Assembly: GCA_003232175.1 (NCBI GenBank)
Contig: QILX01000158.1
Location: forward strand, 1-21,986
Direction of reading: 5' to 3'
Length of the DNA stretch: 21,986 nucleotides
DNA from: Hyphomicrobiales bacterium
GTDB taxonomy: Bacteria > Pseudomonadota > Alphaproteobacteria > Rhizobiales > SZUA-8
Of this stretch, positions 7,274-15,023 are shown piece by piece. Each line of letters starts with the position of its first letter. The stretch's first letter is position 1. The notes under the pieces were generated by a model, which saw only the letters and a program-made list of their open reading frames with translations, was not told the origin of the DNA and did no database searches. The position numbers and the translations under genes are program-made.

Positions 7274-9076
7274 CTAAAGACGGGCCATCAGATAATCGGC
7301 GGCCAGTCGCCGCGCCTCACCTTCAAGGCCCAGCCCGCGCAAGGCGCCAATAGCGCGGGAAAGCGGTTCAATCTTGATCTTGCCGATATTTACGCGGCTC
7401 AACGGCGCCAGGGCTCTGATCGCCTCCACCGGGCCGGCGGACGCCGCTTGTGAAGCCGGGGGTGGGGGGGTGCCGGCAATTTTTGCCAGTACCTGGGGTA
7501 CTTCATCGCCCAGGGCCGCCAGAAGCCGGGCTTCGGTGGAAATGAACGCCCGGTCGGCGCGCGAAAGCCTGACCGAACTGATATTGGAACCAAGAGCTCC
7601 TGACCCCAGGCCAAACCCTGCGTCGGGGGCCAGAATTGCCGCAATGGCTTTCAGTTTGTGGGCGTAGATGGGTTTGAAGCGGGCTTTGGCATTGTCGGCG
7701 AATTCACCAGCGGCAATCCATCCCGCCGCGATATCGGGACGGTCGGCGTCGAAAAGCAGTCTCGCCGCGCCTGCCGCATACCGCGCCAGTTCCGGTCGCG
7801 GCACAATGGCACCAACGATGTCTGAAAATAATACCGCCGCCGACGTACCAGACCCCGATTTCCGTGCGCCCTCATAAGCAGCGACAGAAAGGGCCATGCG
7901 GGTTTGATCATCGCCGATCTCTTCGAGCAGGCGGTAAATCGACGCCCGACCGATTGCCGATCCGGCGGCTTTGGATTTAAGCGCTGTGGCGGGGTCAAAA
8001 TCAGGTGGCGCGATTTGTGCGTAAAGAGCGTCCAGTTCGGAATAATTTGCAATCCCTGCGGCCACCAGGCGCTCGGTTGCCGCGAGCGTCAGCGCAGGAT
8101 TGGCGGATTTTCGTGTGATGCCGGAAAGAACCGCCAGATCGGCTTTGTCAATAAGGCGGTCGGGGATAGGTATGCCGGTTTTGGTAAATAGCGCCACATG
8201 GATTGGCCGCAGGGTCTTGGCGCGCCGGCTGTTGATTTTTGGGGTTTTGCCGGAAATCGCACCCGCAATCAAAGCCCGGTAAAGAGCATCGCCGCCACCC
8301 TGATCCTTGAGAATTCCGGCAATAAGCCTTGCCGCTTTTTTATCGCCACTTTGGAGTTTGCAAAACGCCAGTACCTCCAGAAGCGCGAAGGTCGGCCCAG
8401 GCGCCGCGCCTTTGGGCAGATCGGAGACATCGGCAACACCGCAAGCCTGGCCCTCTCGCCCCAGAGCCAGAAACATCGTTGCAGTGGCGGCAAGACGGGC
8501 AACGCCCTGGCCTTCGATTTCAACGACAGCTCCGGTCGCATCCTCAATAAACCCCAGCCGATAGAGCGCCCGCGCTCGCGCCAGACCATCGGCACCGCGC
8601 GTATCGCGGAATGAGCCGTCGCCTAGCAATTCGCGCATTGTGGACTGGGTGCCGGCTGTCGGCATGGGCCCGACTATCTGATCGAACAGGCCGGCAAATA
8701 CCCCATCAATGGAACTGTTGGCCGCCCCGGCCAGCCCAGGTTGCACCGGTTGTCCAGTTCGCCCCGGGTTTGATCCTGTTACCGGCAACGTACCAAGAAC
8801 GCCCTGACCGGTACCCAAATTCTGGCTTTGGTCGGGTAGGGTAATTTGCGGCTCGGGCTGAGACGGGTTTAAAGGTGGCAGCTGACCCGGTTGCACCGGT
8901 TCGGGCTGGATACCGCCGGTGTCGTTTCCTCCAGACAACGGAGGCAAAATGGAACGGGGCTGGGCCAAGGCCTGGGACGCAGAGAAGGCAAGACCCAGGA
9001 CAAAGACAAAACCCAATGTAGCTAAAGGGCCGGCAGAAGATGTTATATTTTTCGCCATCCTCATGTCAGTGGGCAT
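7274..9076 (-). CDS. Conserved exported Pro/Gln/Gly-rich protein of unknown function (antifreeze-glycopeptide-like annotation in relatives)
   Basis: The 600-residue product starts with a signal peptide (hydrophobic core about residues 17-33, likely cut after ALA near residue 38). A low-complexity stretch follows to about residue 130, rich in Pro, Gln, Gly and Asn, with repeated QPGQLPP, QPEPQ and TGQPVQPG-like units. The rest (about 130-600) is Ala/Leu-rich and predicted helical, suggesting a solenoid of helical repeats in the periplasm. Homologues between xerD and aroK in alphaproteobacteria are often labelled antifreeze glycopeptide polyprotein from composition alone; no function is established as far as I know. 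The ATG at 9076 has AAGG just upstream; ATGs at 9064 and 9058 are alternatives that still leave a signal peptide. It begins 5 bases after the small membrane-protein gene and ends 19 bases before xerD, so an operon is likely. Confidence 0.8.
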   Translation of the reverse strand: MPTDMRMAKNITSSAGPLATLGFVFVLGLAFSASQALAQPRSILPPLSGGNDTGGIQPEPVQPGQLPPLNPSQPEPQITLPDQSQNLGTGQGVLGTLPVTGSNPGRTGQPVQPGLAGAANSSIDGVFAGLFDQIVGPMPTAGTQSTMRELLGDGSFRDTRGADGLARARALYRLGFIEDATGAVVEIEGQGVARLAATATMFLALGREGQACGVADVSDLPKGAAPGPTFALLEVLAFCKLQSGDKKAARLIAGILKDQGGGDALYRALIAGAISGKTPKINSRRAKTLRPIHVALFTKTGIPIPDRLIDKADLAVLSGITRKSANPALTLAATERLVAAGIANYSELDALYAQIAPPDFDPATALKSKAAGSAIGRASIYRLLEEIGDDQTRMALSVAAYEGARKSGSGTSAAVLFSDIVGAIVPRPELARYAAGAARLLFDADRPDIAAGWIAAGEFADNAKARFKPIYAHKLKAIAAILAPDAGFGLGSGALGSNISSVRLSRADRAFISTEARLLAALGDEVPQVLAKIAGTPPPPASQAASAGPVEAIRALAPLSRVNIGKIKIEPLSRAIGALRGLGLEGEARRLAADYLMARL

Positions 9077-9081
9077 TGGCC

Positions 9082-9237
9082 TTATTCGTCACGAAAAATT
9101 TTCAGTTTGGATTTCTGCACGTTGTGCTTGATCTCGCGAGGTTCGGGTTCGACAAAATTTACCAGGACAATGACACTGCCATAACCGACCCCGCCTAAGA
9201 TAATAAGGGTTAAAAGCAGTTTTAAAATGGCTGGCAT
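9082..9237 (-). CDS. Small single-pass membrane protein
   Basis: A 51-residue product starts at the ATG at 9237, preceded by GCGGGA. One membrane helix covers about residues 4-27 (LKLLLTLIILGGVGYGSVIVLV), followed by VEPEPREIKHNV and a basic tail. The VEPEPREI-type juxtamembrane motif recurs in short proteins at this locus in other alphaproteobacteria, in my memory, and is better conserved than chance would allow. A longer frame from 9291 would put 18 non-hydrophobic residues before the helix and is less likely. The gene ends 5 bases before the Pro-rich exported protein, so the two are probably co-translated. The function is unknown; a partner or anchor for the exported protein is possible. 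Confidence 0.7.
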   Translation of the reverse strand: MPAILKLLLTLIILGGVGYGSVIVLVNFVEPEPREIKHNVQKSKLKIFRDE

Positions 9238-9330
9238 GAAATTTCCCGCTGAATGGCCTGGTTGCTCGATACAAATTGGAGTCTTGCTCAATTTTACTAA
9301 AATCGCAAATTGGCGGAATGAAGGTGAAGC

Positions 9331-9358
9331 TTGCCGGCTGGCCTGACGGTACTATAAC
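9331..9358 (+). promoter_or_regulatory. Candidate aroK operon promoter
   Basis: TTGCCG (9331-9336) and TATAAC (9353-9358) are separated by 16 bases. The expected start at about 9365 gives a leader of some 14 bases that still contains the AAAGGG ribosome site (9368-9373) before the aroK ATG at 9379. It is predicted by eye. Confidence 0.45.
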
Positions 9359-9378
9359 GGGTGCTCCAAAGGGACTGG

Positions 9379-9975
9379 ATGACCAAATCAAAACTCAACG
9401 CCGGCAAGACGGCCCGGATCACAGATGTCCTCGGCAAAAGGTCAATTGTTCTGATTGGCCTTATGGGCGCTGGAAAAACCACCATTGGGAGACGGTTGGC
9501 CGTGGCAATGTCTTTGCCTTTTGTCGACGCCGATAACGCCATTGAAGATGCTGCCGGCATGACAATTGCAGAGGTTTTTGAACACCATGGCGAAGCCCAT
9601 TTTCGAGATGGAGAACGAAAAGTTATTGCGCGACTTTTAAATAACGGCCCGCAGGTTCTTTCCACCGGAGGCGGGGCCTATATGGACGAACAGACGCGTC
9701 AGAGCCTAGCCGGTACGGGCATTACCGTTTGGCTTCGCGCTGATCTGGACCTGTTGATCGACCGGACGGCGCGGCGCAACACAAGGCCATTGCTGAAAAA
9801 TGATCCCCGCGGAACCTTGCGGCGGCTGATCGATGAACGCCATCCGACCTATGGCCTCGCCGACATCACTGTTGACAGCCGCGATGTTCCTCACGAATTG
9901 ATGGTCACTGAGATTCTTGAGCGACTGACGGAATTTCTTTTTGCCAGCGCATCGCCGATGTCAAACTCTCAATGA
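9379..9975 (+). CDS. aroK: Shikimate kinase
   Basis: AroK phosphorylates shikimate at the 3-hydroxyl, the fifth step to chorismate. The P-loop GLMGAGKT is at residues 27-34. Shikimate-binding residues are present: Asp52 in VDADN, Arg76 in HFRDGE and the Gly triplet 97-99 in STGGGAY. The lid arginine is Arg136 in RNTRPLL, with a further conserved arginine in DERHPTY. The length of 198 residues includes an N-terminal extension of about 20 residues, as in other alphaproteobacteria. The ATG at 9379 is chosen because AAAGGG lies six bases upstream. The TGA stop overlaps the aroB ATG by four bases (ATGA), so translation is probably coupled. Confidence 0.95.
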   Translation: MTKSKLNAGKTARITDVLGKRSIVLIGLMGAGKTTIGRRLAVAMSLPFVDADNAIEDAAGMTIAEVFEHHGEAHFRDGERKVIARLLNNGPQVLSTGGGAYMDEQTRQSLAGTGITVWLRADLDLLIDRTARRNTRPLLKNDPRGTLRRLIDERHPTYGLADITVDSRDVPHELMVTEILERLTEFLFASASPMSNSQ

Positions 9976-11099
9976 CAAATATTGCTTCAGAATATAAACC
10001 GGTAAGAGTGGACCTTGGAAACCGCGGCTACGATATTCATATCGGACCCGATTTGATCGAAGGCGCCGGCGGACTAATCGGCCCATATCTGCGTCGACCG
10101 AAAACCGCCATCGTTACCGATAGCAATCTGGCTGACCATCACCTCTCCAGGCTTACAGCCAGCCTGGCCGATAGAAACATTACTGTTTCAGCCATTATTT
10201 TGCCGGCCGGCGAGGCCAGTAAATCGTTCACGGAGCTGGGCCGCGTCTGCGAGGCGCTGATTGATGCCGGCATCGAACGCCGCGATACGATCATCGCCTT
10301 TGGTGGCGGCGTGGTTGGTGATCTGGCCGGATTTGCCGCAGCTTCCATTCACCGGGGCATCGGATTTGTGCAAATACCAACCACGTTGCTGGCCCAGGTC
10401 GACAGCTCCGTCGGTGGCAAGACCGGCATCAACCTGTCCCACGGCAAAAACCTTGTCGGCGCCTTTCACCAGCCGTCCCTGGTCCTGGCCGATACCGGTG
10501 TGCTCGACAGCCTGCCGGATCGCGAAATCAGGGCCGGATATGCCGAAGTCGTGAAATACGCACTTATCGATAACCGGCCGTTTTTCGACTGGCTGGAGAC
10601 CAACGCCACAGCGGTTCTGGAGCGGTCCGGTGCTGAACGCGCATATGCGATCCGGCAAAGCTGCTTGAGCAAGGCCGCCATCGTCGCCGCGGACGAGCGG
10701 GAGAACGGTGCGCGGGCCCTGCTCAATCTGGGGCATACCTTTGGGCATGCCCTGGAGGCGGCGATTGGGTATACTGGTGAGCTGTTACATGGCGAAGCGG
10801 TCTCCATCGGCACAGCGCTGGCATTCGATCTGTCGGCTCGCCTTGGTTTTACCTCCCAGGCCCAAGCCGACCTCGTCAGTGCGCATCTGGCACGGGCCGG
10901 CCTGCCGACTGGCATATCCAGCCTGTCCAACCGGCTGCCTAACGCAAATGGTCTGTTGCGCTTGATGGGCAAAGACAAAAAGGTCGTCGGCGGCACCAAA
11001 ACCCTTGTGCTCGTGCGCGGTATTGGCGAAGCCTTTCTCACTTGCGATGTGAACGATAAGGTTCTGTTGGACTTTTTGGCGGTAAAACTCAATCCATGA
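9972..11099 (+). CDS. aroB: 3-dehydroquinate synthase
   Basis: AroB converts DAHP to 3-dehydroquinate with NAD+ and a divalent metal, the second shikimate-pathway step. The signature GGGVVGDLAGFAA (residues 111-123) and the following PTTLLAQVDSSVGGKTGIN are intact. Metal ligands are visible in GYAEVVKYALI (Glu192), LGHTFGHA (His255) and LLHGEAV (His273). The length of 375 residues is normal. The ATG overlaps the aroK stop and its own stop overlaps the start of the next gene, each by the four-base ATGA arrangement, so the three genes form one tightly coupled unit. Confidence 0.96.
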   Translation: MTNIASEYKPVRVDLGNRGYDIHIGPDLIEGAGGLIGPYLRRPKTAIVTDSNLADHHLSRLTASLADRNITVSAIILPAGEASKSFTELGRVCEALIDAGIERRDTIIAFGGGVVGDLAGFAAASIHRGIGFVQIPTTLLAQVDSSVGGKTGINLSHGKNLVGAFHQPSLVLADTGVLDSLPDREIRAGYAEVVKYALIDNRPFFDWLETNATAVLERSGAERAYAIRQSCLSKAAIVAADERENGARALLNLGHTFGHALEAAIGYTGELLHGEAVSIGTALAFDLSARLGFTSQAQADLVSAHLARAGLPTGISSLSNRLPNANGLLRLMGKDKKVVGGTKTLVLVRGIGEAFLTCDVNDKVLLDFLAVKLNP

Positions 11100-12361
11100 C
11101 TGAAACCATTATACTGACCGCGATCGCCATCGTTGTTTTGTTGGTCATTTCCGCATTTTTTTCCGGTTCCGAAACAGCACTGACAGCGGCGTCCCGAGCG
11201 CGGCTGCACCACCTTGAACAACGGGGCTCGGAAGCCGCCAAACGGGTGGCGGCCCTGATCGAGCGGCGCGAACGGCTGATCGGTGCGATTTTGCTCGGCA
11301 ATAATTTGGTCAATATCCTTGCCTCGGTCCTTGCGACCAGTTTGTTTGTGCAAATATTCGGCGCCAAGGGCGTTGTCTGGGCCACCTTGGTGATGACGGT
11401 ACTGGTGGTCATATTTGCCGAAGTGATGCCCAAAACCTATGCCATCACCAATCCTGAGCGCGCGGCACTGCGGGCAAGCCTGCCGCTAAAATATATAGTC
11501 GCGGTGTTTGCTCCTATAACCATGGCGGTTGAAATCGTCGTGCAACGGGCGCTGGCGCTCTTTGGCGCCGATACCAAGGGCCGGGCAGTCCTGTCGGCGC
11601 GGGAGGAGCTTCGCGGCGCCATCCAGCTTCACCATCTTGAAGGAAAATTCGTCAAGGACGACCGTGACATGCTGGGCGGGATTCTGGATCTGTCTGACCT
11701 CGAAGTCTCCGATGTCATGGTGCACCGGACGGGCATGAAAATGATCGATGCGGACACTCCGAATTCCGAAGCCATCGAAAAAATTCTCGCCAGCGGTCAT
11801 ACGCGCGTGCCGTTGTGGAAAAACGAACCCGATAACATCATCGGCGTCATCCACGCCAAAGATATCCTGAGGGCGATAACGGCAAACAGGGGCGATGCCT
11901 CAAATATCGATCTGGTGGCTCTGGCGGCCAAACCCTGGTTTGTACCCGATTCAACCTCTCTGACCGATCAGCTCAATGCGTTTTTGAAGCGGAATGCTCA
12001 TTTTTCCATTGTCGTTGACGAGTATGGCGAGCTCATGGGTTTGGTCACGCTGGAAGACATTCTGGAGGTTATCGTGGGCGAGATCGCCGACGAGCATGAC
12101 GCTGTTTTCGAGGGGGTGCGCCGGCAGCCAAACGGGTCGGTCAATGCCGATGGCTGGGTGACGGTGCGCGACCTCAATCGCGCCATGGACTGGTCACTGC
12201 CGGATGAAGAAGCCAATACCATTGCCGGCCTGGTCATCCACGAAGCTCAGAGCATCCCGGAAGTCGGTCAGATTTTCACCTTCTACAACTATCGTTTCGA
12301 GGTGTTGAGGCGGCAGCGCAATCGCATTACCGCCGTACGCATCACGCCGCTTGTTCCATGA
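11096..12361 (+). CDS. CNNM/CorC-type membrane transporter (HlyC/CorC family)
   Basis: The N-terminal DUF21/CNNM domain has about four hydrophobic segments (roughly residues 5-24, 62-85, 92-112 and 130-152) and carries the SGSETALTA and LLGNNLVN motifs. Two CBS domains follow (about 205-330, including DVMVHRTGM and LGLVTLEDILEVIVGEI-like sequence). The C-terminal CorC_HlyC domain (about 335-421) has DGWVTVRDLN and ANTIAGLV. The 421-residue architecture matches the CorB-like proteins implicated in magnesium or cobalt transport; old hemolysin labels are misleading. It is translationally coupled to aroB and ends 19 bases before the palindromic repeat. Its linkage to aroK-aroB is common in alphaproteobacteria, with no obvious metabolic reason. 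The transported ion is inferred from the family only. Confidence 0.9.
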   Translation: MTETIILTAIAIVVLLVISAFFSGSETALTAASRARLHHLEQRGSEAAKRVAALIERRERLIGAILLGNNLVNILASVLATSLFVQIFGAKGVVWATLVMTVLVVIFAEVMPKTYAITNPERAALRASLPLKYIVAVFAPITMAVEIVVQRALALFGADTKGRAVLSAREELRGAIQLHHLEGKFVKDDRDMLGGILDLSDLEVSDVMVHRTGMKMIDADTPNSEAIEKILASGHTRVPLWKNEPDNIIGVIHAKDILRAITANRGDASNIDLVALAAKPWFVPDSTSLTDQLNAFLKRNAHFSIVVDEYGELMGLVTLEDILEVIVGEIADEHDAVFEGVRRQPNGSVNADGWVTVRDLNRAMDWSLPDEEANTIAGLVIHEAQSIPEVGQIFTFYNYRFEVLRRQRNRITAVRITPLVP

Positions 12362-12379
12362 ATGCTGCTGGCCGAGAAC

Positions 12380-12511
12380 CTAGAGCGTTTATGTCTTTAA
12401 CGGAATCGGCACCGGCCCACTCCCCCACCCGGCCACCCCCAAGGATATAATCGCGAGGGGTGGCCGGGCTCACGGAGTGGGCCGGTGCCGTCTAAACCTG
12501 ATAAGCTCTAA
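12380..12511. repeat. Long imperfect palindrome with TAGAGC/GCTCTA ends
   Basis: The outer left arm 12407-12423 (cggcaccggcccactcc) pairs perfectly with 12474-12490. After a short mismatch of about 4-5 bases per side, cccggccacccc (12428-12439) pairs with 12456-12467, leaving a 15-20-base loop around 12441-12455. Outside the arms the element begins with TAGAGCGTTT and ends with GCTCTA, so similarity continues to the ends, less perfectly. It sits between convergent genes, 19 bases after the CorC-like stop, and the TAG stop of the GNAT gene lies inside its terminal GCTCTA. It could act as a bidirectional terminator. The form resembles dispersed intergenic palindromes of alphaproteobacteria (from memory), and a partial copy lies at 104-141. 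Confidence 0.75.
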
Positions 12512-12927
12512 AACCGTTTGCGCATAATGACTGCGGTTTCGGCGCATAACCGGTCATATTGCGGGTGGGATTTAACCACCGCCGGGGTTTCGTCCCGGGT
12601 GATCTGCTTGAAAAAGCCCACAGCGCTTTCGGTCAGCAGGAACGCCACTTCGCCGCCGTCTTTTCTAGCTTCATGAAGAGCGGCCTGGGCAATGGCCCGG
12701 CCAACACCTAGGCCGCGTTTTGCAACAACGACAACCGAACGCAATAAAATGACGCGACCCAGTGATTCGTAACCGCCATAACCGACGATCTGCTCGCTGA
12801 TGGTCGCCGAGAAATAATGGCCCCGCGAGGTCGCAAGGTCAGCTGTTGGCAAATCGTCCAGGGCAAGCGCCGCCAGAAACTTCTCGTCGCTGGCCGATAT
12901 GGAGGATATATCTAGGTTGATTGTCAT
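12508..12927 (-). CDS. GNAT family N-acetyltransferase, ArsN2-like
   Basis: The 139-residue product has the GNAT acetyl-CoA-binding motif A in RSVVVVAKRGLGVGRAIAQ, the RGxGxG loop following a beta strand. The flanking LGRVILLRSVVV, AFLLTESAVGFFK and the C-terminal DRLCAETAVIMRKRF match the general pattern of ArsN2-type acetyltransferases annotated in arsenic resistance loci, but no ars genes are in the window, so the substrate is open. I start at the ATG at 12927 (MTINLDI); the frame continues upstream through low-quality sequence overlapping bolA. The ribosome site is weak. It lies 44 bases downstream of bolA on the same strand and may be co-transcribed. Its stop codon is provided by the palindromic repeat. 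Confidence 0.78.
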   Translation of the reverse strand: MTINLDISSISASDEKFLAALALDDLPTADLATSRGHYFSATISEQIVGYGGYESLGRVILLRSVVVVAKRGLGVGRAIAQAALHEARKDGGEVAFLLTESAVGFFKQITRDETPAVVKSHPQYDRLCAETAVIMRKRF

Positions 12928-12971
12928 GTCATCGTGGTGTGATTCGAATTCCCCGCACGGGTTAACCGGTA

Positions 12972-13232
12972 TTATTGTCCTGATGTGGTAATGGCAAGTG
13001 CGTGGATTGGTCCGTTCAACTCCTCGGCCAAGGCCTCGTTGACTAGGCGATGACACTGGACGCGGCTTAGGCCGGCAAAGGTCTTGGAAGTGATTTTGAC
13101 CCGGAAATGGGTCTCGCCCTCAGGTTTGGCGCCGGCGTGGCCGGCGTGCAGGTGCGATTCATCGATGACCTCCAGCGTACTCGGGAGAAACGCCGTGCGA
13201 AGTTTTTTTTCGACGATTTTGGCAACACTCAT
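12972..13232 (-). CDS. bolA: BolA family protein
   Basis: The 86-residue product has the BolA fold pattern: an N-terminal helix (VAKIVEKKLRTAF), a strand LEVIDESHLHAGHAG, HFRVKITSKTFAGLSRVQCHRLVNEAL, and a final IHALAITT containing the conserved C-terminal His that helps bind a shared [2Fe-2S] cluster with monothiol glutaredoxins. The usual vqRHR stretch reads VQCHR here. A strong GGAGGT site lies five bases before the ATG at 13232. It diverges from the J-domain gene, a neighbourhood typical of alphaproteobacteria. Likely roles are iron-sulfur or iron homeostasis with Grx4-type partners (family knowledge); no glutaredoxin gene is in the window. Confidence 0.92.
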   Translation of the reverse strand: MSVAKIVEKKLRTAFLPSTLEVIDESHLHAGHAGAKPEGETHFRVKITSKTFAGLSRVQCHRLVNEALAEELNGPIHALAITTSGQ

Positions 13233-13274
13233 GCAACACCTCCATGTATATTCTACTCAAGCGCGAACAGTGCA

Positions 13275-13303
13275 TTGCCCGCGCGCCCGCAAATCACCAT
13301 AAT
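13275..13303 (+). promoter_or_regulatory. Candidate promoter of the J-domain gene
   Basis: TTGCCC (13275-13280) and CATAAT (13298-13303) are separated by 17 bases. Initiation seven bases downstream would fall at about 13310-13311, on the GTG start of the gene, so a leaderless mRNA is possible. No Shine-Dalgarno sequence is visible before that GTG, which is consistent. Confidence 0.35.
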
Positions 13304-13310
13304 TGCACCC

Positions 13311-13895
13311 GTGAAACACAACTCAACATTTTTCGACAGCATCCGGATCAAACCGCGCGGGCAACGCACCACGGCGAAGCGGTGCGAATGGCCGGGGTGT
13401 TCAGCGTCCGGTGAGCACCGGTCGCCCAAGAGCCAGCCGAACAATGGCGAGTATTTCAATTACTGCATGGCCCATGCGCGGGAATACAACAAGAGCTACA
13501 ACTATTTCGCCGGTATGAACGCCGAAGAAAACAGGGCCTTCCGCAAAGAAGCCGAAACCGGGCACAGGCCGACCTGGCGCATGGGCCAGCGCGGCGCGTC
13601 GGTGTATCGAACCGTCCGAACGCGCTTTGACCGCTTGAATGACAAAGACCCCTTTGGTACGTTTCGCGGGGGACGCGCACCCCGGCCAGCCCGAAAAGTC
13701 AGCAACGCCGCGAGCAAAGCCTTCGATATTATGGGTCTTGACCCTGAAACCGAGGCGACGAACATCAAAGCCAAATACAAGTCCCTGGTGAAAATGCATC
13801 ACCCTGACGCCAATGGCGGCACCCGAGAGGCCGAAGACAGGTTGATTGAGATTATTCAGGCTTACCGCTATCTCCGCGAAGCAGGTTTCTGCTAA
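13311..13895 (+). CDS. J-domain protein with N-terminal Cys/His region
   Basis: The 194-residue product carries its J domain at the C-terminus (residues 137-194), with the diagnostic HPD at 164-166 in KMHHPDANGG, so it should stimulate a DnaK-type chaperone. The N-terminal half contains CEWPGC (Cys25, Cys30) and YCMAHAREYN (Cys52, His55), spaced like a single zinc site, followed by the conserved NKSYNYFAGMN. This architecture belongs to an alphaproteobacterial DnaJ-like group found beside cobS. The GTG at 13311 is chosen because upstream sequence is poorly protein-like, runs antisense into bolA, and has no better start. cobS begins 68 bases downstream. The client is unknown; the neighbourhood suggests the CobST chelatase or BolA-linked iron-sulfur proteins, which is inference. 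Confidence 0.85.
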   Translation: MKHNSTFFDSIRIKPRGQRTTAKRCEWPGCSASGEHRSPKSQPNNGEYFNYCMAHAREYNKSYNYFAGMNAEENRAFRKEAETGHRPTWRMGQRGASVYRTVRTRFDRLNDKDPFGTFRGGRAPRPARKVSNAASKAFDIMGLDPETEATNIKAKYKSLVKMHHPDANGGTREAEDRLIEIIQAYRYLREAGFC

Positions 13896-13963
13896 AAGAA
13901 GCGAAAGCTCAACACTCTCCCCATCAGGGCCGGTCGTCATTAAGCCCGTCCAAGGAATTATCA

Positions 13964-14956
13964 ATGCCCGAAACGGTTGATAACGCACCGGCGCCCATGC
14001 CGGACTTGAAGGTATCGGTTCGCCAGCAATTCGGAATCGACAGTGATCTTGAGGTGCCGGCCTATTCCGGCGCCAATGAACATGTCCCCGAACTTGACGA
14101 GAGTTACATTTTCGATCCTGAAACGACCTTAGCCATTCTGGCAGGTTTCACCCATAATCGCCGGGTAATGATCCAAGGATATCACGGCACTGGCAAGTCG
14201 ACCCATATCGAGCAGGTGGCGGCCCGCCTCAACTGGCCGTGCGTGCGGGTCAATCTGGACAGCCATATCAGCCGCATCGATCTGATCGGCAAAGATGCCA
14301 TTGTCATTCGCGACGGCATGCAGATCACCGAGTTCCGCGAAGGCATCCTGCCCTGGGCGCTGCAATCAAATGTCGCCCTGGTGTTCGACGAATATGACGC
14401 CGGGCGGCCCGATGTGATGTTCGTGATCCAGCGCATTCTTGAAGCCTCTGGCAAACTGACCCTGCTCGATCAGGCCCGCGTGATCACGCCGCATCCGGCG
14501 TTCCGGCTGTTTTCAACCACCAATACCGTTGGCCTGGGCGATACCACCGGGCTTTATCACGGTACCCAGCAGATTAATCAGGGCCAGATGGATCGCTGGT
14601 CGATCGTTGCCACCTTAAACTATCTGGCCCACGACAAGGAAACCGCCATCGTACTGTCCAAGGTCAAAAGTTATGACAAGACCGAGGAAGGTCAGCAGAT
14701 CATTTCCTCCATGGTGCGGTTGGCCGATTTGACACGCAATGCTTTCATGAATGGTGACCTTTCGACAGTGATGAGCCCGCGAACCGTCATCACCTGGGCG
14801 GAAAACACTGAAATCCTCGGTGATATCGGTTTTGCATTCCGGGTGAGTTTCCTCAACAGATGCGACGAGCTTGAGCGCGCCCTGGTGGCGGAATTCTACC
14901 AGCGTTGCCTGGGTAAGGAACTGCCGGAACATTCGACCGGCATCCTTCTGAACTAG
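13964..14956 (+). CDS. cobS: Cobaltochelatase subunit CobS (AAA+ ATPase)
   Basis: CobS forms AAA+ rings with CobT and drives ATP-dependent cobalt insertion into hydrogenobyrinic acid a,c-diamide by CobN in aerobic cobalamin synthesis. The Walker A motif GYHGTGKST is at residues 72-80 and Walker B ALVFDEYD at 138-145. The N-terminal part with QQFGIDSDLEVPAYS is typical of CobS. The region around TNTVGLGDTTGLYHGTQQINQGQMDRW contains the sensor and arginine-finger positions. The length of 330 residues is normal. The ribosome site AAGGA lies eight bases before the ATG. cobT follows after 67 bases. No other cobalamin biosynthesis gene is in the window, so the pathway's completeness cannot be judged. 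Confidence 0.95.
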   Translation: MPETVDNAPAPMPDLKVSVRQQFGIDSDLEVPAYSGANEHVPELDESYIFDPETTLAILAGFTHNRRVMIQGYHGTGKSTHIEQVAARLNWPCVRVNLDSHISRIDLIGKDAIVIRDGMQITEFREGILPWALQSNVALVFDEYDAGRPDVMFVIQRILEASGKLTLLDQARVITPHPAFRLFSTTNTVGLGDTTGLYHGTQQINQGQMDRWSIVATLNYLAHDKETAIVLSKVKSYDKTEEGQQIISSMVRLADLTRNAFMNGDLSTVMSPRTVITWAENTEILGDIGFAFRVSFLNRCDELERALVAEFYQRCLGKELPEHSTGILLN

Positions 14957-15023
14957 GCCGCGACAGGGGCCCCGGCGCACTGGTGCTGCGCCCATGCAGG
15001 CCTAAGTATAACAAGGATACGAC

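Noticed and set aside
10466..11353. 295-codon minus-strand open frame
   Set aside because: It is antisense to aroB and the start of the CorC-like gene, is Arg/Ser-rich and lacks motifs, which is typical of shadow frames in GC-rich DNA.
12928..13056. 43-residue N-terminal extension of the GNAT protein
   Set aside because: It overlaps the 3' end of bolA and looks unlike protein; the ATG at 12927 begins the recognisable domain.
13107..13310. 68-residue N-terminal extension of the J-domain protein
   Set aside because: This part overlaps bolA antisense and the divergent promoter region and resembles no family; the GTG at 13311 fits the conserved start.
14974..14992. GGCGCA...TGCGCC hairpin between cobS and cobT
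   Set aside because: A six-base GC-rich stem without a T run is common by chance in this DNA and lies inside a probable operon, so a terminator or riboswitch is not supported.
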